Shown here piece by piece: positions 1 to 10,199 of a stretch of 64,000 nt of DNA. Made by a program: the position numbers and the translations under genes. This DNA is from CAVTPU01 sp963736695. GTDB lineage: Bacteria > Actinomycetota > Actinomycetes > Mycobacteriales > Micromonosporaceae. The notes below the pieces were generated by a model. That model had not been told where the DNA came from. It did not search any database and saw nothing but the letters and a program-made list of their open reading frames with translations. The stretch spans positions 2,418,001 through 2,482,000 of the forward strand of contig CAVTPU010000004.1 in assembly GCA_963736695.1 (NCBI GenBank), in the 5' to 3' direction. Each line of letters opens with the position of its first letter. The stretch's first letter is position 1.

Positions 1-1072
1 TGGTCGTCGCGACGGAGTGCACGCGAGGGGCGAGCCCGTCACTCCCGTCCACATCCGCCGCCGGTGCCGGGCGGCCAAACCTCTCCACCAGGCGGGTCAC
101 CATCAGCCCCACGACGATCGCGATGGCGACCATGACCGCCTGGGACCACGATGGTTGGGTGAGCCCCAGATAGGCGAAGGTCACGGCGAACAACGCGCTC
201 GCCAAGACTGTGCCGGTGATGCCTCCTCGCCGGCCGAAGGCACTCGTGCCGCCCAGGAGCGCGGCGCCAAGCCCCACCGCAGTGAGGGCGAAGCCGTCGA
301 CCGGGATTGACTGACCGGCCATCGAGGCGCTGAGGAAGCCGGCGACTGCGGCGAGCATGGTGGAGATCACGGTCGCCCCAATCACGGTGAACGCAGCGGC
401 GACACCCCGCCGCCGGGCCGGGTCGGAGACCGGCCGAAAGCGGCCGAGTGCCCGCCGAATCCGAGGAATCGCCCACACGACGCTCGCGACGACGCTCAGA
501 ACGCAGAAGCCGGTGAACCACCACACCGCTGCGGTGCTCGGGTCATAGCCCCGAAACGGGACGGCCTGGCGCTGTTCGTTTGCCCAGACCATCAACCCGA
601 GCCCGACGCCGAAGCTCGCCGCCCACGCCGGCACATGGAACCCGACCACGATGATGGCCTGTCCCAGCCCGACCAGTGCGGCGAGCCCGAGCATCACGAG
701 CAGCGGCGTGCGGAGACCGTCGGTGGAGTGTTGGCCAAAGTGGACGGCTGCGGCGACCGCGACTGGGCCGACGGCGAGGTTGGGAACCGCCGCCCGCAAG
801 GCGAGGGCGCTGGCCATCGCGAGCAAGCCGATCGTCGTGGCCTGCAGCAGCAGAGTCCGCAGCCCGGACCCAGTGAACGCGTTGGCCTGCTCGCGGCTGA
901 GCAGGAAACCGATCGTGACGACCGCCACAGCGAGCAGCAGTTCCCATAACCCGTGCACAAGCATTCGATCGCGACCGAACTCGCCCTCGTCCGGATCGTC
1001 GAAGACATGATCCAGATTCGGGGTCACGATGTGCCCCACGAGGGTCGAGGAGGAGTCACTCTGATCAGCCAC
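1..1072 (-). CDS. Sugar-type ABC transporter permease, 3' end cut off by the window edge
   Basis: An open frame runs from a GTG at 1072 off the left edge. It encodes a hydrophobic protein with many predicted membrane helices, and near its end has a GAALLGGTSAFGRRGG stretch. That is the conserved cytoplasmic loop of the RbsC/XylH/AraH class of permeases (BPD_transp_2 family), which form the membrane channel of ribose/xylose-type importers. The soluble acidic N-terminus (about 35 residues) precedes the first helix. No binding protein or ATPase gene is visible, so they would lie beyond the left edge. The substrate cannot be told. The GTG start is the most upstream plausible one; an ATG about 36 codons downstream (at about 965) is an alternative. 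Confidence 0.75.
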   Translation of the reverse strand, partial: MADQSDSSSTLVGHIVTPNLDHVFDDPDEGEFGRDRMLVHGLWELLLAVAVVTIGFLLSREQANAFTGSGLRTLLLQATTIGLLAMASALALRAAVPNLAVGPVAVAAAVHFGQHSTDGLRTPLLVMLGLAALVGLGQAIIVVGFHVPAWAASFGVGLGLMVWANEQRQAVPFRGYDPSTAAVWWFTGFCVLSVVASVVWAIPRIRRALGRFRPVSDPARRRGVAAAFTVIGATVISTMLAAVAGFLSASMAGQSIPVDGFALTAVGLGAALLGGTSAFGRRGGITGTVLASALFAVTFAYLGLTQPSWSQAVMVAIAIVVGLMVTRLVERFGRPAPAADVDGSDGLAPRVHSVATT

Positions 1073-1211
1073 GGCTGGCTCCCACGGATTCGAACGAACT
1101 GGTCATTGATGATGTGTGACGCTCGTGCGTCGCACGCTACCTGGGTCGCCGCAGCCGCGACAGCCCCTCTCCGGGCACGACTGTCGGAGCCGCCGCTGGC
1201 GGAGGCATCGC

Positions 1212-1751
1212 TCAACGACGTCGATTGGGCGATCCACCCGTACCCTGCTCATGTTCTTGATCGTCTGGCGGTGGGGGGATTCGACACGCGTGCTCGAGCA
1301 GCAGTGCGGCGGCGACCAACGCGAGGGCTCCGACAAGACCCGCGACTGCGGGTGGCAGGTTCTGATCGGCCACCCACAGCCGACCATGCTCGGCGATGGC
1401 CCACGCGGTGATCCCGCCGTAGAGCCCAGCGAAGATCGCGCCCGCGAGCGACGACGCTTTGGCGAGCACCGCGTATCGCGCCACCAACAGGGGGTTGACG
1501 GCGCCGCTGCGCGGCTGCCGGGCGACCCGGGCGTGGGTCACCTGGGCGAGAACCGCCTCGACCACGGCGAGGCCGGCGAGTGTCACGCCGGGCAGCCAGT
1601 TGAGATTGGGCAGGTCAGCGAAGTAGCGACTGATCCCCAACCACCCGAACGCGGCAGCGGCGAGGGCCGCGACCACAAGGGTCGCCGGCCGGGTGGGTTG
1701 CAGTGCCGGTCGACCCGAGCCGCTGGGCTGGTCTCCGTCGGGTTCTCGCAT
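1212..1751 (-). CDS. DUF3180 family membrane protein
   Basis: This encodes 179 residues with a basic, Pro/Arg-rich N-terminus, then about four hydrophobic helices (roughly residues 25-45, 50-70, 90-120 and 130-155) and a charged tail. Small four-helix proteins of this kind (DUF3180) sit directly after folK in many actinobacteria (Rv3605c in M. tuberculosis), and this one follows folK by about 70 bp on the same strand. The function is unknown. The assignment rests on topology, size and position rather than a catalytic motif. Confidence 0.7.
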   Translation of the reverse strand: MREPDGDQPSGSGRPALQPTRPATLVVAALAAAAFGWLGISRYFADLPNLNWLPGVTLAGLAVVEAVLAQVTHARVARQPRSGAVNPLLVARYAVLAKASSLAGAIFAGLYGGITAWAIAEHGRLWVADQNLPPAVAGLVGALALVAAALLLEHACRIPPPPDDQEHEQGTGGSPNRRR

Positions 1752-1820
1752 GGATCACCCCGCTTCATCGTCGCCTCGCTCGCCGTCAGGCTACCTGATG
1801 GCGAGGCGTGTCGACGGTGG

Positions 1821-2360
1821 TCAGGCGGGCAGTGTGAGGTCGGGTCGCGGGTGGATCTCGCCGAGGTCGTCGCGCACTGAGGGATCGCGCAACAGATCGG
1901 TGACCGGCCCCAACCCGGGCAGCTGAGCATAGGGCGCGATGTCCAGCCACGGCCGCAGGACGAACGCACGCAGGTGCGCCCGCGGGTGTGGCACGGTGAA
2001 GTCGGGATCGTCGCTGGTCACCGGTTCGCCATTGTCGGCCCAGACCGCGATCACGTCGACGTCGAGGGTGCGTGGGGCATGGCGCCACCCAGGGTCTCGC
2101 TCTCGCCCGGCCGCCTGTTCCAGCGCCTGCGCCCGGATCAACCAGCCGCGGGGCTCGATGTCATCGGCCACGAGCACGACGGCGTTGAGATAGTTCGGTG
2201 ATTCCCGGTCACGGTCGGCGTGCTCACGTGGGGGCCAGGGTGGGGTCTCATAGACGCCGGAGACGACGAGCACGCTGTCGCCGAGTTGGCGGACGGCGTC
2301 GGCGAGGTGCTGATGGCGGTCGCCGAGGTTGCTGCCGAGGGCCAGGATCGCACGGGTCAT
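1821..2360 (-). CDS. folK: 2-amino-4-hydroxy-6-hydroxymethyldihydropteridine pyrophosphokinase (HPPK)
   Basis: FolK transfers pyrophosphate from ATP to 6-hydroxymethyl-dihydropterin, the step before dihydropteroate synthase in folate synthesis. The 179-residue product starts ALGSNLGDR, has YLNAVV in the middle and APRTLDVDVI with the two metal-binding Asp residues, followed by VPHPRAHLRAFVLRPW. All are HPPK hallmarks. The ATG at 2360 overlaps the folB stop by four bases (ATGA), so translation is probably coupled. It belongs to the folP-folB-folK run on the minus strand. Confidence 0.95.
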   Translation of the reverse strand: MTRAILALGSNLGDRHQHLADAVRQLGDSVLVVSGVYETPPWPPREHADRDRESPNYLNAVVLVADDIEPRGWLIRAQALEQAAGRERDPGWRHAPRTLDVDVIAVWADNGEPVTSDDPDFTVPHPRAHLRAFVLRPWLDIAPYAQLPGLGPVTDLLRDPSVRDDLGEIHPRPDLTLPA

Positions 2361-2740
2361 GGCCCGCCCGTCCGTTCTCGACGGATGGTCACGGCCACGT
2401 CAGCGAAGGCGTGCTGGATCGGTGCCTGGGGTTTGTGCACCGTGACGGTCGCCGCCCGCACCCGCTCGTCGGCGAGGCAGACTCGCACCAGCCGATCGGC
2501 GAGGGTCTCCAGCAGGTGGACGGGCTCTCCGGCGAGGACGGCCGCGAGTTCGTTGGCGAGTTCGCCATAGTGGACCGTGTCGGCGATGTCGTCGGTGGCG
2601 GCGGCCGGCCTGGTGTCGATCTCCAGAACGGCGTCGACGAGGAAGTCCTGCCCCTGAACCTGTTCGAACTCATAGACCCCGTGCCGGCCGCGCACCCGCA
2701 GGCCGGTGAGGGTGATCCGATCCTCGTCGTGGCCGGTCAT
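2357..2740 (-). CDS. folB: Dihydroneopterin aldolase
   Basis: FolB cleaves 7,8-dihydroneopterin to 6-hydroxymethyl-dihydropterin and glycolaldehyde. The start at 2740 gives 127 residues beginning MTGHDEDRITLTGLRVRGRH, close to the family's usual length of about 120. The RGRHGVYEFEQ segment and the conserved LLETLADR (substrate-binding Glu region) are present, as is the KPQAPI motif near the end. Its ATG overlaps the folP stop and its stop overlaps the folK start, each by four bases, indicating one operon. A longer in-frame extension upstream exists but would lie inside folP and is not needed. Confidence 0.93.
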   Translation of the reverse strand: MTGHDEDRITLTGLRVRGRHGVYEFEQVQGQDFLVDAVLEIDTRPAAATDDIADTVHYGELANELAAVLAGEPVHLLETLADRLVRVCLADERVRAATVTVHKPQAPIQHAFADVAVTIRRERTGGP

Positions 2741-3585
2741 CGGGCCTGCTTGGTCGCCGCGAGCACGGCGAGGGCGTCCACGTTGGCGCGTACGTCGTGG
2801 ACCCGCACCCCCCACGCCCCGGCCTGCACGGCGAGCAGGGTCGTCGCGACCGTCGCGGCCTCTCGCCCGGACGCCGCCCGGGGGGTGCCGTCGGGTCCGG
2901 CGAGCAGCGCGCCCAGATATGACTTGCGGCTCGCCCCGACGAGGACGGGGAAGCCGAGCCCGATGATCTGGTCGAGGTGGGCGCAGAGCCGCCAGTTGTG
3001 TTCGGGGGTCTTGGCGAACCCCAGCCCTGGGTCGAGAATGATCTGTTCGGCCGTCACGCCGACAGCGAGCGCCGAATCGACCCGCTGGCCGAGTTCGTCA
3101 CGCACCTGCGCGACGACATCGCGATAGTCGGCGAGTCGTTGCATGTCGCGGGAGTGTCCTCGCCAGTGCATGAGCACCCATGGGCACCCGTGATCGGCGA
3201 CGACGTGAGCCATGTTCGGGTCGGCGAGTCCGCCGGAGACGTCGTTGACGACTTCCGCGCCGGCGGTGAGTGCGGCGTGCGCGACGTCGGCGCGCATCGT
3301 GTCGATGCTCATCGGCACGCCCTGCTCACGGAGTGCACGGATCACCGGGACGACTCGATCGATCTCGACGTCGGCCGCGATCCGGTCGGCTCCTGGACGG
3401 GTCGACTCGCCGCCGATGTCGATGAGGTCGGCTCCCTCGGCACGCATCCGGGCGCCGTGTTCGACTGCGGCGGCGAGGTCGGCATATCGACCACCGTCGG
3501 AGAAGCTGTCCGGGGTCACGTTGAGCACCCCCATGACGACGGGATGTTCGATGGCGCTCGGTCTCACGTGGCTGACGTTACTCAC
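2737..3585 (-). CDS. folP: Dihydropteroate synthase
   Basis: FolP condenses p-aminobenzoate with the pterin pyrophosphate; it is the sulfonamide target. The 282-residue product carries the standard loops: GVLNVTPDSFSDGG, IGGESTRPGA, SIDTMR, DPGLGFAKT and LVGASRKSYLG. The start is a GTG at 3585. It is first of the folP-folB-folK run here. In related actinobacteria folE lies immediately upstream, but here the upstream neighbour is an unrelated gene block of about 11.5 kb and folE is found at 15094-15783. folP must therefore use its own promoter in the region above 3585 unless transcripts cross the whole block. Confidence 0.95.
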   Translation of the reverse strand: MSNVSHVRPSAIEHPVVMGVLNVTPDSFSDGGRYADLAAAVEHGARMRAEGADLIDIGGESTRPGADRIAADVEIDRVVPVIRALREQGVPMSIDTMRADVAHAALTAGAEVVNDVSGGLADPNMAHVVADHGCPWVLMHWRGHSRDMQRLADYRDVVAQVRDELGQRVDSALAVGVTAEQIILDPGLGFAKTPEHNWRLCAHLDQIIGLGFPVLVGASRKSYLGALLAGPDGTPRAASGREAATVATTLLAVQAGAWGVRVHDVRANVDALAVLAATKQAR

Positions 3586-3885
3586 CTCGGTCGGCCATCC
3601 GACGGCTGCCCGGCCGGTGACCCGCTCTGACCTCGGCTTCTACAAGGTCCATAAGCAGATCGTGTTGACGCAATCTCACACAGTGGCACGTCAGACGTGA
3701 CTCAGCTGCACCTACTGCAATATTCTTGTACGTTGGCGTGGCTGGAACACCTCGTTGGCGGGTTAACCCGGTAACGAGCCATCCCGCCGAAGAGACACGC
3801 CAACGACGACACGGTGCGCTTCCTAGTACCACTGGGGAGCCTTTTCAGGGAGGCTGGGCGACAAGGTGTACCGGGGAGGTTTCCA
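3586..3885. other. Divergent intergenic region between folP and the conjugation-like cluster
   Basis: About 300 bp without a credible gene lie between the divergent folP start and the plus-strand ATG at 3886. It should hold promoters for both directions. A ggggagg Shine-Dalgarno sequence at about 3873-3879 sits seven bases before the ATG at 3886. No clear -35/-10 pair or operator could be assigned with confidence. This is also the left border of the block that separates folP from folE. Confidence 0.5.
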
Positions 3886-4227
3886 ATGATCATGACAGTC
3901 CTCACCGCACTCGCCAGTGTGCCGGCGACCACGTCGACCTTGGCGGCGGTGCAGCAGGCGGCCGGCGATCTCATCGCGGCCGCGCCGACTCCATCCCCGA
4001 AACCGAACCTGATCAACACGACGAACATCGTCAAGTTCATCTCGACGAATGTCGCTCCGATCCTGCTCGCGGCCCTCGGCGTGATCTTCATCAGTCGGGC
4101 GGGCAAGGGCGAGATGTCGCGTGTGCTGACCAGCTCGGCGATCGCGATCGTCGGTCTCGCCTTCATCGCCGGCGCCGGCGCTCTGTTCATCTTCGGTGAA
4201 AATCTGATCGATCTGATCTTCGGGTAG
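3886..4227 (+). CDS. Small two-helix membrane protein, VirB2/TrbC pilin-like
   Basis: The start at 3886 follows a strong GGGGAGG ribosome site and gives 113 residues. The N-terminus is Ala/Thr-rich with a PTPSPKP linker at about 33-39. It is followed by two hydrophobic segments (about residues 50-70 and 80-105) separated by a short polar loop, RAGKGEMSR. Size, layout and first position ahead of a PrgI-like and a VirB4-like gene fit the pilin-like small protein (VirB2/TrbC) of actinobacterial type IV secretion clusters. No sequence motif proves pilin function. The stop is eight bases before the next start. Confidence 0.55.
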   Translation: MIMTVLTALASVPATTSTLAAVQQAAGDLIAAAPTPSPKPNLINTTNIVKFISTNVAPILLAALGVIFISRAGKGEMSRVLTSSAIAIVGLAFIAGAGALFIFGENLIDLIFG

Positions 4228-4235
4228 GAGTCAGG

Positions 4236-4601
4236 ATGCGGCTGCGGACCGACGACGACATCTACCGAGCGCGACTGGTCTATCTGGGGCCGCCTGGCTA
4301 CACCCTGCCGATTCAGCTGCCCTACGCGCAATACGGCATGTTCCTGTTGCTCGTACCGGTCTTCATGTTTCTGCATTATCTGATCACGTTCACCGTCGAG
4401 GTGATCCCCGCCTGGGAGATCGCGTTGGCGATGGTGAGCACCTCTTATATATGGCGCCACGTCGATCCCGATCGACCCGCGCGGACCGTGATCCGAACCG
4501 CGCTCACCGACTGGCGCGGCGGACGGTCCACGCTCGGCGCCGAGGCACCCTTGCCGCGGCTGGTGGCGCGGCACGTCATCATCCGGGGGAAGCTGCGGTG
4601 A
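4236..4601 (+). CDS. PrgI-like small membrane protein of a type IV secretion cluster
   Basis: This encodes 121 residues with an AGGAG ribosome site at 4226-4230. The N-terminus is hydrophilic (RTDDDIYRARLVYLGPPGY). Two adjoining hydrophobic stretches (about 30-50 and 55-72) follow, then a basic tail with PLPRLVARHVIIRG. Proteins of this layout lie just ahead of the VirB4-like ATPase in actinobacterial conjugation clusters and recall the PrgI family. The stop codon overlaps the GTG of the next gene (GTGA), so the two are translationally coupled. The family call is from layout and position. Confidence 0.55.
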   Translation: MRLRTDDDIYRARLVYLGPPGYTLPIQLPYAQYGMFLLLVPVFMFLHYLITFTVEVIPAWEIALAMVSTSYIWRHVDPDRPARTVIRTALTDWRGGRSTLGAEAPLPRLVARHVIIRGKLR

Positions 4602-7600
4602 ACCGCGCAGGTCAGGACCACAACACCGGCCACGGCATCGGCGTGGACCCCTTCGAAGCCGACTTCGCCGACTATTACGACGACCCGCCGATGAGCGCGA
4701 CCCCGGCGGTGCTGCAGCCGCCACCACCGCTGGCCGGCGTCGGCCCCGTCAGCGCACCGACCGGCGCGCACCCCCGAGTGGGCGGCTCAACCGGCGCTCA
4801 CCCCCAGGTCAGCGCGCCTGCGGCCCGGCCCGGCCAGGCTCCAGGCCAACCCAACGGCAACCTCGACTCGCCGTTCCTTGGCCTTTTCCCTAACCGTACG
4901 GCCGCAGCGCCGGCTGCCTCGCCACAGCCCACCGGCCAACGCGCCCCGCGGGCGCGCCAAGCCCCCGGACCGACCGGAGCGCATCCCGTCGCGCGGCCCA
5001 CCGCGCGGCCCACGGTGCCGCCCGCCACGCCCGCCGGCACGGCCTCGACGCCAGCGACGCCGCATGCAGGGTCGTCGGTCGCCCGTCGACCGACGACGAC
5101 CCCTGCCCCGGCTCGTCGGGGCGCGCCAACCCAGCCCAGCCGCACGGGCGGCGCCGGGGAGTCCGGCACGTCACGCGGGGCTGGCGGTCGGATGACTGGT
5201 GGGGCCCGAGGAACGACACGCGCGACCGGGCGACAGCGCGTGACCGCCTCGAAACCCGCGTTCAAAGACCGCGATCCAGTCATCGAGCTGGCGATCAGTG
5301 AGATCGCCGGGCACCTGACCTTCACCCCCAACACGGTGACCGCGTGGTATTGGCTGCCCGAGGTGCGATGGGCCTTCCGACCCGACGCCGACCGGGAAGC
5401 CCTCATCGTGGCGATCTCGGAGCAGTACGCGGGACTCGCCGGATTCCGGCTGCACCTGCGGCGCACCACCAGACCCTTCGCCGCCGACGAATGGGCCCGC
5501 ACCCTCGATCATCACACCCGTCAGCCGCTGCCGGACGTGCCCGGCGCGCCGAGCTGGGGTGACCACCTCGTCGGTGCGCAACGGCACCTGCTGTCGTCAA
5601 CCACGCCGAAGGCCAGACCTACCTCGGCATCACCTTCGCCCGGCGCACCCTCGGTGACACCTTCGCGGAACGGCTTGGTGGACTGTTTCGCAAGGGGTCC
5701 GGCGACGCCGAACGACGACGATGGGCGCGCACCGTCGAGCAGTTCGACGAGGTGCTCGGCGCCTTCGGCATGCGCGGCCGGCGGGTCACCCCGACCGAAC
5801 TCGAGTGGCTGCTCTATCGCTCGGTGGCGCTGTGCATGTCGCCCCCGACCGTGCTCTCCGGTTCGGCTCGCGGCCAGTGGTCTCCGGGGGATCTGCTGGC
5901 CCTCACCGAGCAGATCGAGCGTTTACGGCCCCCCGTACGGCTCGACGACGCGGCTGGTCAACCGGCTCACCGGCGAGGAACGACACGTGGCCGTGCTCAC
6001 CGTGGGCCGGATGGAACCGCTGGAGATCCCCGAACGACACGAGCCGTGGCTGCACTTCCACGAGCGACTGCGGCTGGCCGATGGAGATCTCCTCCCGGGT
6101 CGACGTCCTCGGCCCCGGCGACACCTTCCGCAACCTCGAACACCGGCTCCGCATGATCCGTTCACAGCAGCTCGACTACGCCGAACACGGCATCGACGCC
6201 CCACCCGAGCTGGAACGACTCGCCCAACGGGCCCTCGTGCTCGGCGACGAGATGACCACCGGCCTGCCCGTCGACTCGTCCCGCGTGCACGGCTGGCACC
6301 GCATCGCGGTCTCCGGAACCACCCGCGAGGAGTGCCTCGAACGGGCCCGCAAAGCCATCCAGACTCTACTCAACGGGAGCTGCGCGTCTCGCTGCAACAC
6401 CCCAAGGACCAGGACTGGCTGGCCCGCGAGTTCATCCCCGGCGAGCCGCTCGCCAACACCGGCTACCTGCGGCGCATGCCGGTCAAACTGCTCGCCGCCG
6501 CCCTGCCCCAGGCCGCCTCCACCGTCGGCGACCGACGCGGCGACCTCATCGGCCGCACCGCCGGCACCTGCCGCCGACCGGTCTTCCTCGACCTGCACTT
6601 CCCCATGGAGGTCCGGGAGCGCTCCGGCCTCGCGGTCTTCGTCGCCGAACCCGGTGGCGGCAAGTCCACCCTGCTCGGCGCGCTCGGCTACCTCGCCGCC
6701 CGACGAGGCGTGCAGGTCACCCTGCTCGACCCGTCCGGACCGCTGGCCCGGCTGTGCGCAATGCCCGAACTGCGACCCTACTCGCGGGTGCTCAACCTCA
6801 CCGGGTCGGAACAGGGCACCCTCGCCCCGTACGCGTTGATCCCCACACCGCAACGCGGCGCACTTCGTCGAAGGGCCCGTCGGTGACCGGGAGTTCGACA
6901 TCGCGGTCTCCAACGCCCGCGCCGAACGCCGCATGCTCGTGCAGGACATCTGCTCGATGCTCGTGCCGCCGCAGGTCGCCCGGGAGGCGTCCACCGCGAC
7001 CGCGCTGCGACACGCGGTGCGCGCCGTCCCCGCCGAGGAGACGTCCACGCTCGACGACATCGTCGCTTGCCTGCAGGCTCGGCGACTCCGAATCGCAAGA
7101 ACTCGGGCAACCTGCTGCTCGACACCGCCGAGATGCCGCTGGCAATGCTCTTCTTCGGCGCACCACCGCCCGGCACTCTCGGCGACCGAGGCGGCACTCA
7201 CCGTGATCACCATGGCCGGACTGCGGCTGCCCGACCTCAAGATCGAACGCGAGTACTGGTCGGCCGAGGAACAACTCGCCCTGCCGATGCTGCACACCGC
7301 ACACCGACTCGCCGTCCGCCGCTGCTACGGCGGATCCATGGAGTCACGCAAACTCGTCGGCCTCGACGAGGCGCACTTCATGGAGGGCTGGCGCTCCGGC
7401 CGGTCGTTCCTCGTCCGGCTCGCCCGCGACTCCCGCAAGTGGAACCTCGCCGCACTGGTCGCCTCACAGAACCCGCGCGACATCCTCGGACTCGACGTGC
7501 AGAACCTCGTCTCCACCGTCTTCGTCGGCCGGATCGCCGAGGACACCGAGATCGCCGCCGAGGCGCTGCGACTGCTGCGGGTGCCCGGTCGACGACGGAT

Positions 7601-7804
7601 ACGAGGCGGTCCTCGCCTCCCTGTCCCACGTCGACACCAGCTCATCGACCCGGCTCGGCTTCCGCGAGTTCGTCATGCGCGACGTCGACGGTCGGGTGCA
7701 GAAGATCCGGGTCGACGTGTCATGGGTGTCTGGACTGCTCCAGGCACCTCGACACCACGCCAACCGGCGTCGATACCACCCCCATCCCAGCCGAGGAGGG
7801 CTAA
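4598..7804 (+). CDS. VirB4-like conjugation ATPase, frame broken by several apparent indels
   Basis: The gene starts with GTG at 4598 and its matching protein segments hop between three frames, at roughly 5600, 5750, 5930, 6090, 6370, 6860, 7080, 7170 and 7590. Joined, they give about 1,060 residues. The first ~200 are Pro/Ala-rich with repeated TGAHP units. Then come a VirB4-type N-terminal domain (TVTAWYWLPEVRWAF), a Walker A loop (AEPGGGKST, about 6650), a DPSGPLARL motif, a Walker B-like LVGLDEAH (about 7360) and SQNPRDIL. This is the energising ATPase of type IV secretion systems. Essential genes nearby show the same kind of break, so sequence error is likelier than decay. It ends six residues after TTPTGVDTTP, at TAA 7802-7804. 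Confidence 0.75.
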
Positions 7805-7808
7805 CGAC

Positions 7809-9675
7809 ATGGCCGGGCAACCGCGTGCGTCACACCTCGAACGTCGCTACGCGCTCCTCCTCGCCCTGTTCATTCTCGCGATCGGAGTGGTCGCCTTCCC
7901 CAGCCGACCCGCAGTCGCCGGACCGGTCGGTCAAGCCCCGACCGCAGCACCCTCCGGCCTCTGCACCGTCGAGGAATGGCAAGCAGACCTCACCGGCTGT
8001 GTGAATCGACTGTCAGACGTTGCTGCACAACGTGCGCAATGCCTCAAGGCCCCCATCCCCGAGACTCCCGACTCCGGTCTTGCTGGGTGGTTCGCCTCCC
8101 GCCCCGAAGCTCGAAGCATCCCGGAGAAAAGGGCACTATATACGACTACGGTTACGCCGGATACTCATATACAACATACGATATTGGCTGTACGCCAACT
8201 CTAATGCATCCCGACTACAAATTTGAAAACACCGTCGCCAACGGCGAATTCATGCTTGCCGACTGCCAGTCATCGGTGCATCCAACGCACTCCGGGAACG
8301 AGCCTGGGACCCGAGCATAATGTGGGGCTGGGCGGATCCACTGGTTGAGAAGGCGACACAGTCGATCTACAACCAAGTCTTCACCGTCTTTGGAGCAATC
8401 ACCCTTGCGATAGTTGGAGTCTATCTACTCTGGCGTTCACGGCAAGCCGAGATGAGCTGGCAATGACGACGGTCGGTTGGGCGCTGCTGGTCATGGTTGT
8501 TGTGACGGCCATCGCTACCTGGCCAGTCTTTAGCGCACACATGGCGGATAGGGCACTTGTTTCATCGCTCGTCTGCTGTTCACGATGCGATCGGCGCTCC
8601 GTCAAAAGAGATCTCCGCCGAACGAATGCACTCGACTGGACAAGGCATCCTGCGCGGACACCAGGCCGCCTGCTGTCCGCGCCAGCGATACCATCACAGA
8701 CACGATGCTCTATCGCAACTGGCTCCGTGGACTACTCGGATCAGCAGACAGTGACACCGCAAAGAAGTACGGACCAGTCTTGTACGACGCCCGGTCTCTG
8801 AGCTGGGCAGAAATTCAGGATCTAAAGGCGCATCCCGAGCTACGTAAACAGAAGATTGAAGAGAAGAATCAACAGTGGATGAAGGTTGCTGAAAAAATTC
8901 GAGACGAAGACCCAGAGGCATTTCAATACCTCCAGGGGACGAAGGGAATGGATCGAGTTGGCGCCGGACTGATCGCGCTCGTGTCGTCGATACTGTTTTC
9001 CGCTTTTGACCTCACCGCATCGCTCTTGGTTCTGCTCGGATTTCTCATTTTCCGATGGGCGGTCATCGCTGCCCCCATACTCGGCACGGTAGGATTGTTG
9101 CGACCGGCTAGCGCTGGATTCCGACGACTTTTCAATGCCGTTGTTGCCGCACTGTTCAACATCGTCATCTTCGGAACTGGCGCAGCAATCTACTTGTACG
9201 CGGTAGATCTCATCATGAGCACAAGCTCGCTTCCCGGCTGGCTGCAGGTGGTTTGAGTATTTGTGCCGGGGTCGTCGGTTGCCCCCTATTACGGCCTTAC
9301 CGCCGGATCACTCAACTAGGCGGCAGGGACTCAGCGGCCGCAATCGCCAGCGGAGGATGGGCGCGACGGAGCCGGACGCTTCACTCTACGACAGTTTCCC
9401 GACCCTGCCACGCTGACACAAGCAGGAACTAGAGAAAGTCCGCAACGACGAGTCGAACTCCGCAACGACGCCGAAACGCCCAGACCGTCCGTCCCGACAG
9501 GAGTCGGACCGTCGAACGCCGCATCGGATTTTGCAGAAAGTCGAGTGCCTGACGTCACGCCCACGTCAGCGCAGGTGATTTACAAACCAGTCGGGAATCA
9601 CTGGAGATCTGCATGTCTCACCAGAAACGATGCGTCCGCTGACAAGAACCGAGGCACGGACGGGGTGAGCCATGA
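7809..9675 (+). CDS. VirB6/TrbL-like polytopic membrane protein, frame-broken
   Basis: ATG 7809 begins a protein with an N-terminal signal or anchor (about residues 13-38, ending SRPAVA) and TVEEWQADLTGC. After a frame change near 8130 it continues with IYDYGYAGYSYTTYD and a helix (about 8380-8440). Further breaks follow at about 8464, 8560 and 9255. Later parts include LRGLLGSADSDTAKKYGP, FRWAVIAAPILG and RPYRRITQLGG. I remember actinobacterial conjugation proteins (the S. coelicolor SCO6881 kind) that carry these segments in one chain, so I read this as one gene. Its end is uncertain; a frame ending at 9675 would overlap the next ATG. From about 8130 the DNA is clearly less GC-rich than before. 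Confidence 0.55.
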
Positions 9676-10199
9676 GACAACTCATCAGATCTGTAAGCAA
9701 TCGCAACATAGCTATCGCCGTACTAGCCGCCGTAATCATCGCGTCGATTGCTGTAGCTAGAGCGTTTAGCGAAACAACAACGCCGGTGCGGGTTGTCGAG
9801 GACATCCTCGCCGACGATCCAGTCAGGTCCGGCCGAAATCTGGATCAAGGCGATGATGCTGAATTGAGACCTTCCGCAGACTCATACATAGACAATAACG
9901 AGCTTACGACAGCATCCGCGAACCAATTCGTTAAGAGCTGGCTACGTCGGGACATTAGCTCGAACGAATGGCACCGCGCTTTGAGAGAGCATTCGACTGA
10001 GGCGCTCGCCGCATCACTCGATGGGGCTGACCGAAGAAGCGTTCCCGCAAAGTCCACTACCGCACCGCCTGTAATCGCATTTCGGAACGAAACCATAGGC
10101 CCGTTCCACGTTTCTCTAGATACGGGCCTTGTTCGTCTGACGCTAGTTAAAGTGTCCGGGCAGTGGCTAGTCGACGAGGTGGATTGGGATCGTACATGA
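9672..10199 (+). CDS. Membrane-anchored VirB8/NTF2-like conjugation accessory protein
   Basis: This encodes 175 residues: a short basic N-terminus, one hydrophobic anchor (about residues 13-31), a linker, then a soluble domain. The domain contains ANQFVKSWLRRD near the middle and ends VKVSGQWLVDEVDWDRT. A single anchor plus an alpha/beta domain ending in an SGQWLVDEV-type strand is typical of NTF2-like/VirB8-like accessory proteins of Gram-positive type IV secretion. The stop overlaps the next ATG (ATGA). The base composition is moderate GC, unlike the flanking chromosome. Confidence 0.55.
   Translation: MRQLIRSVSNRNIAIAVLAAVIIASIAVARAFSETTTPVRVVEDILADDPVRSGRNLDQGDDAELRPSADSYIDNNELTTASANQFVKSWLRRDISSNEWHRALREHSTEALAASLDGADRRSVPAKSTTAPPVIAFRNETIGPFHVSLDTGLVRLTLVKVSGQWLVDEVDWDRT

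Noticed and set aside
1076..1095. A tRNA 3'-end-like sequence on the minus strand (T-loop GTTCGAATC followed by GGGAGCCA)
   Set aside because: The T-stem does not pair, no anticodon arm or matching acceptor is found at the right distance, and the permease start is only a few bases away. It could be an old attachment-site remnant, but there is no integrase or second copy in view.
5721..6839. Alternative 372-residue frame inside the VirB4-like region
   Set aside because: Only its first and middle parts make sense, as segments of the VirB4-like protein between frame breaks; it is not a separate gene.
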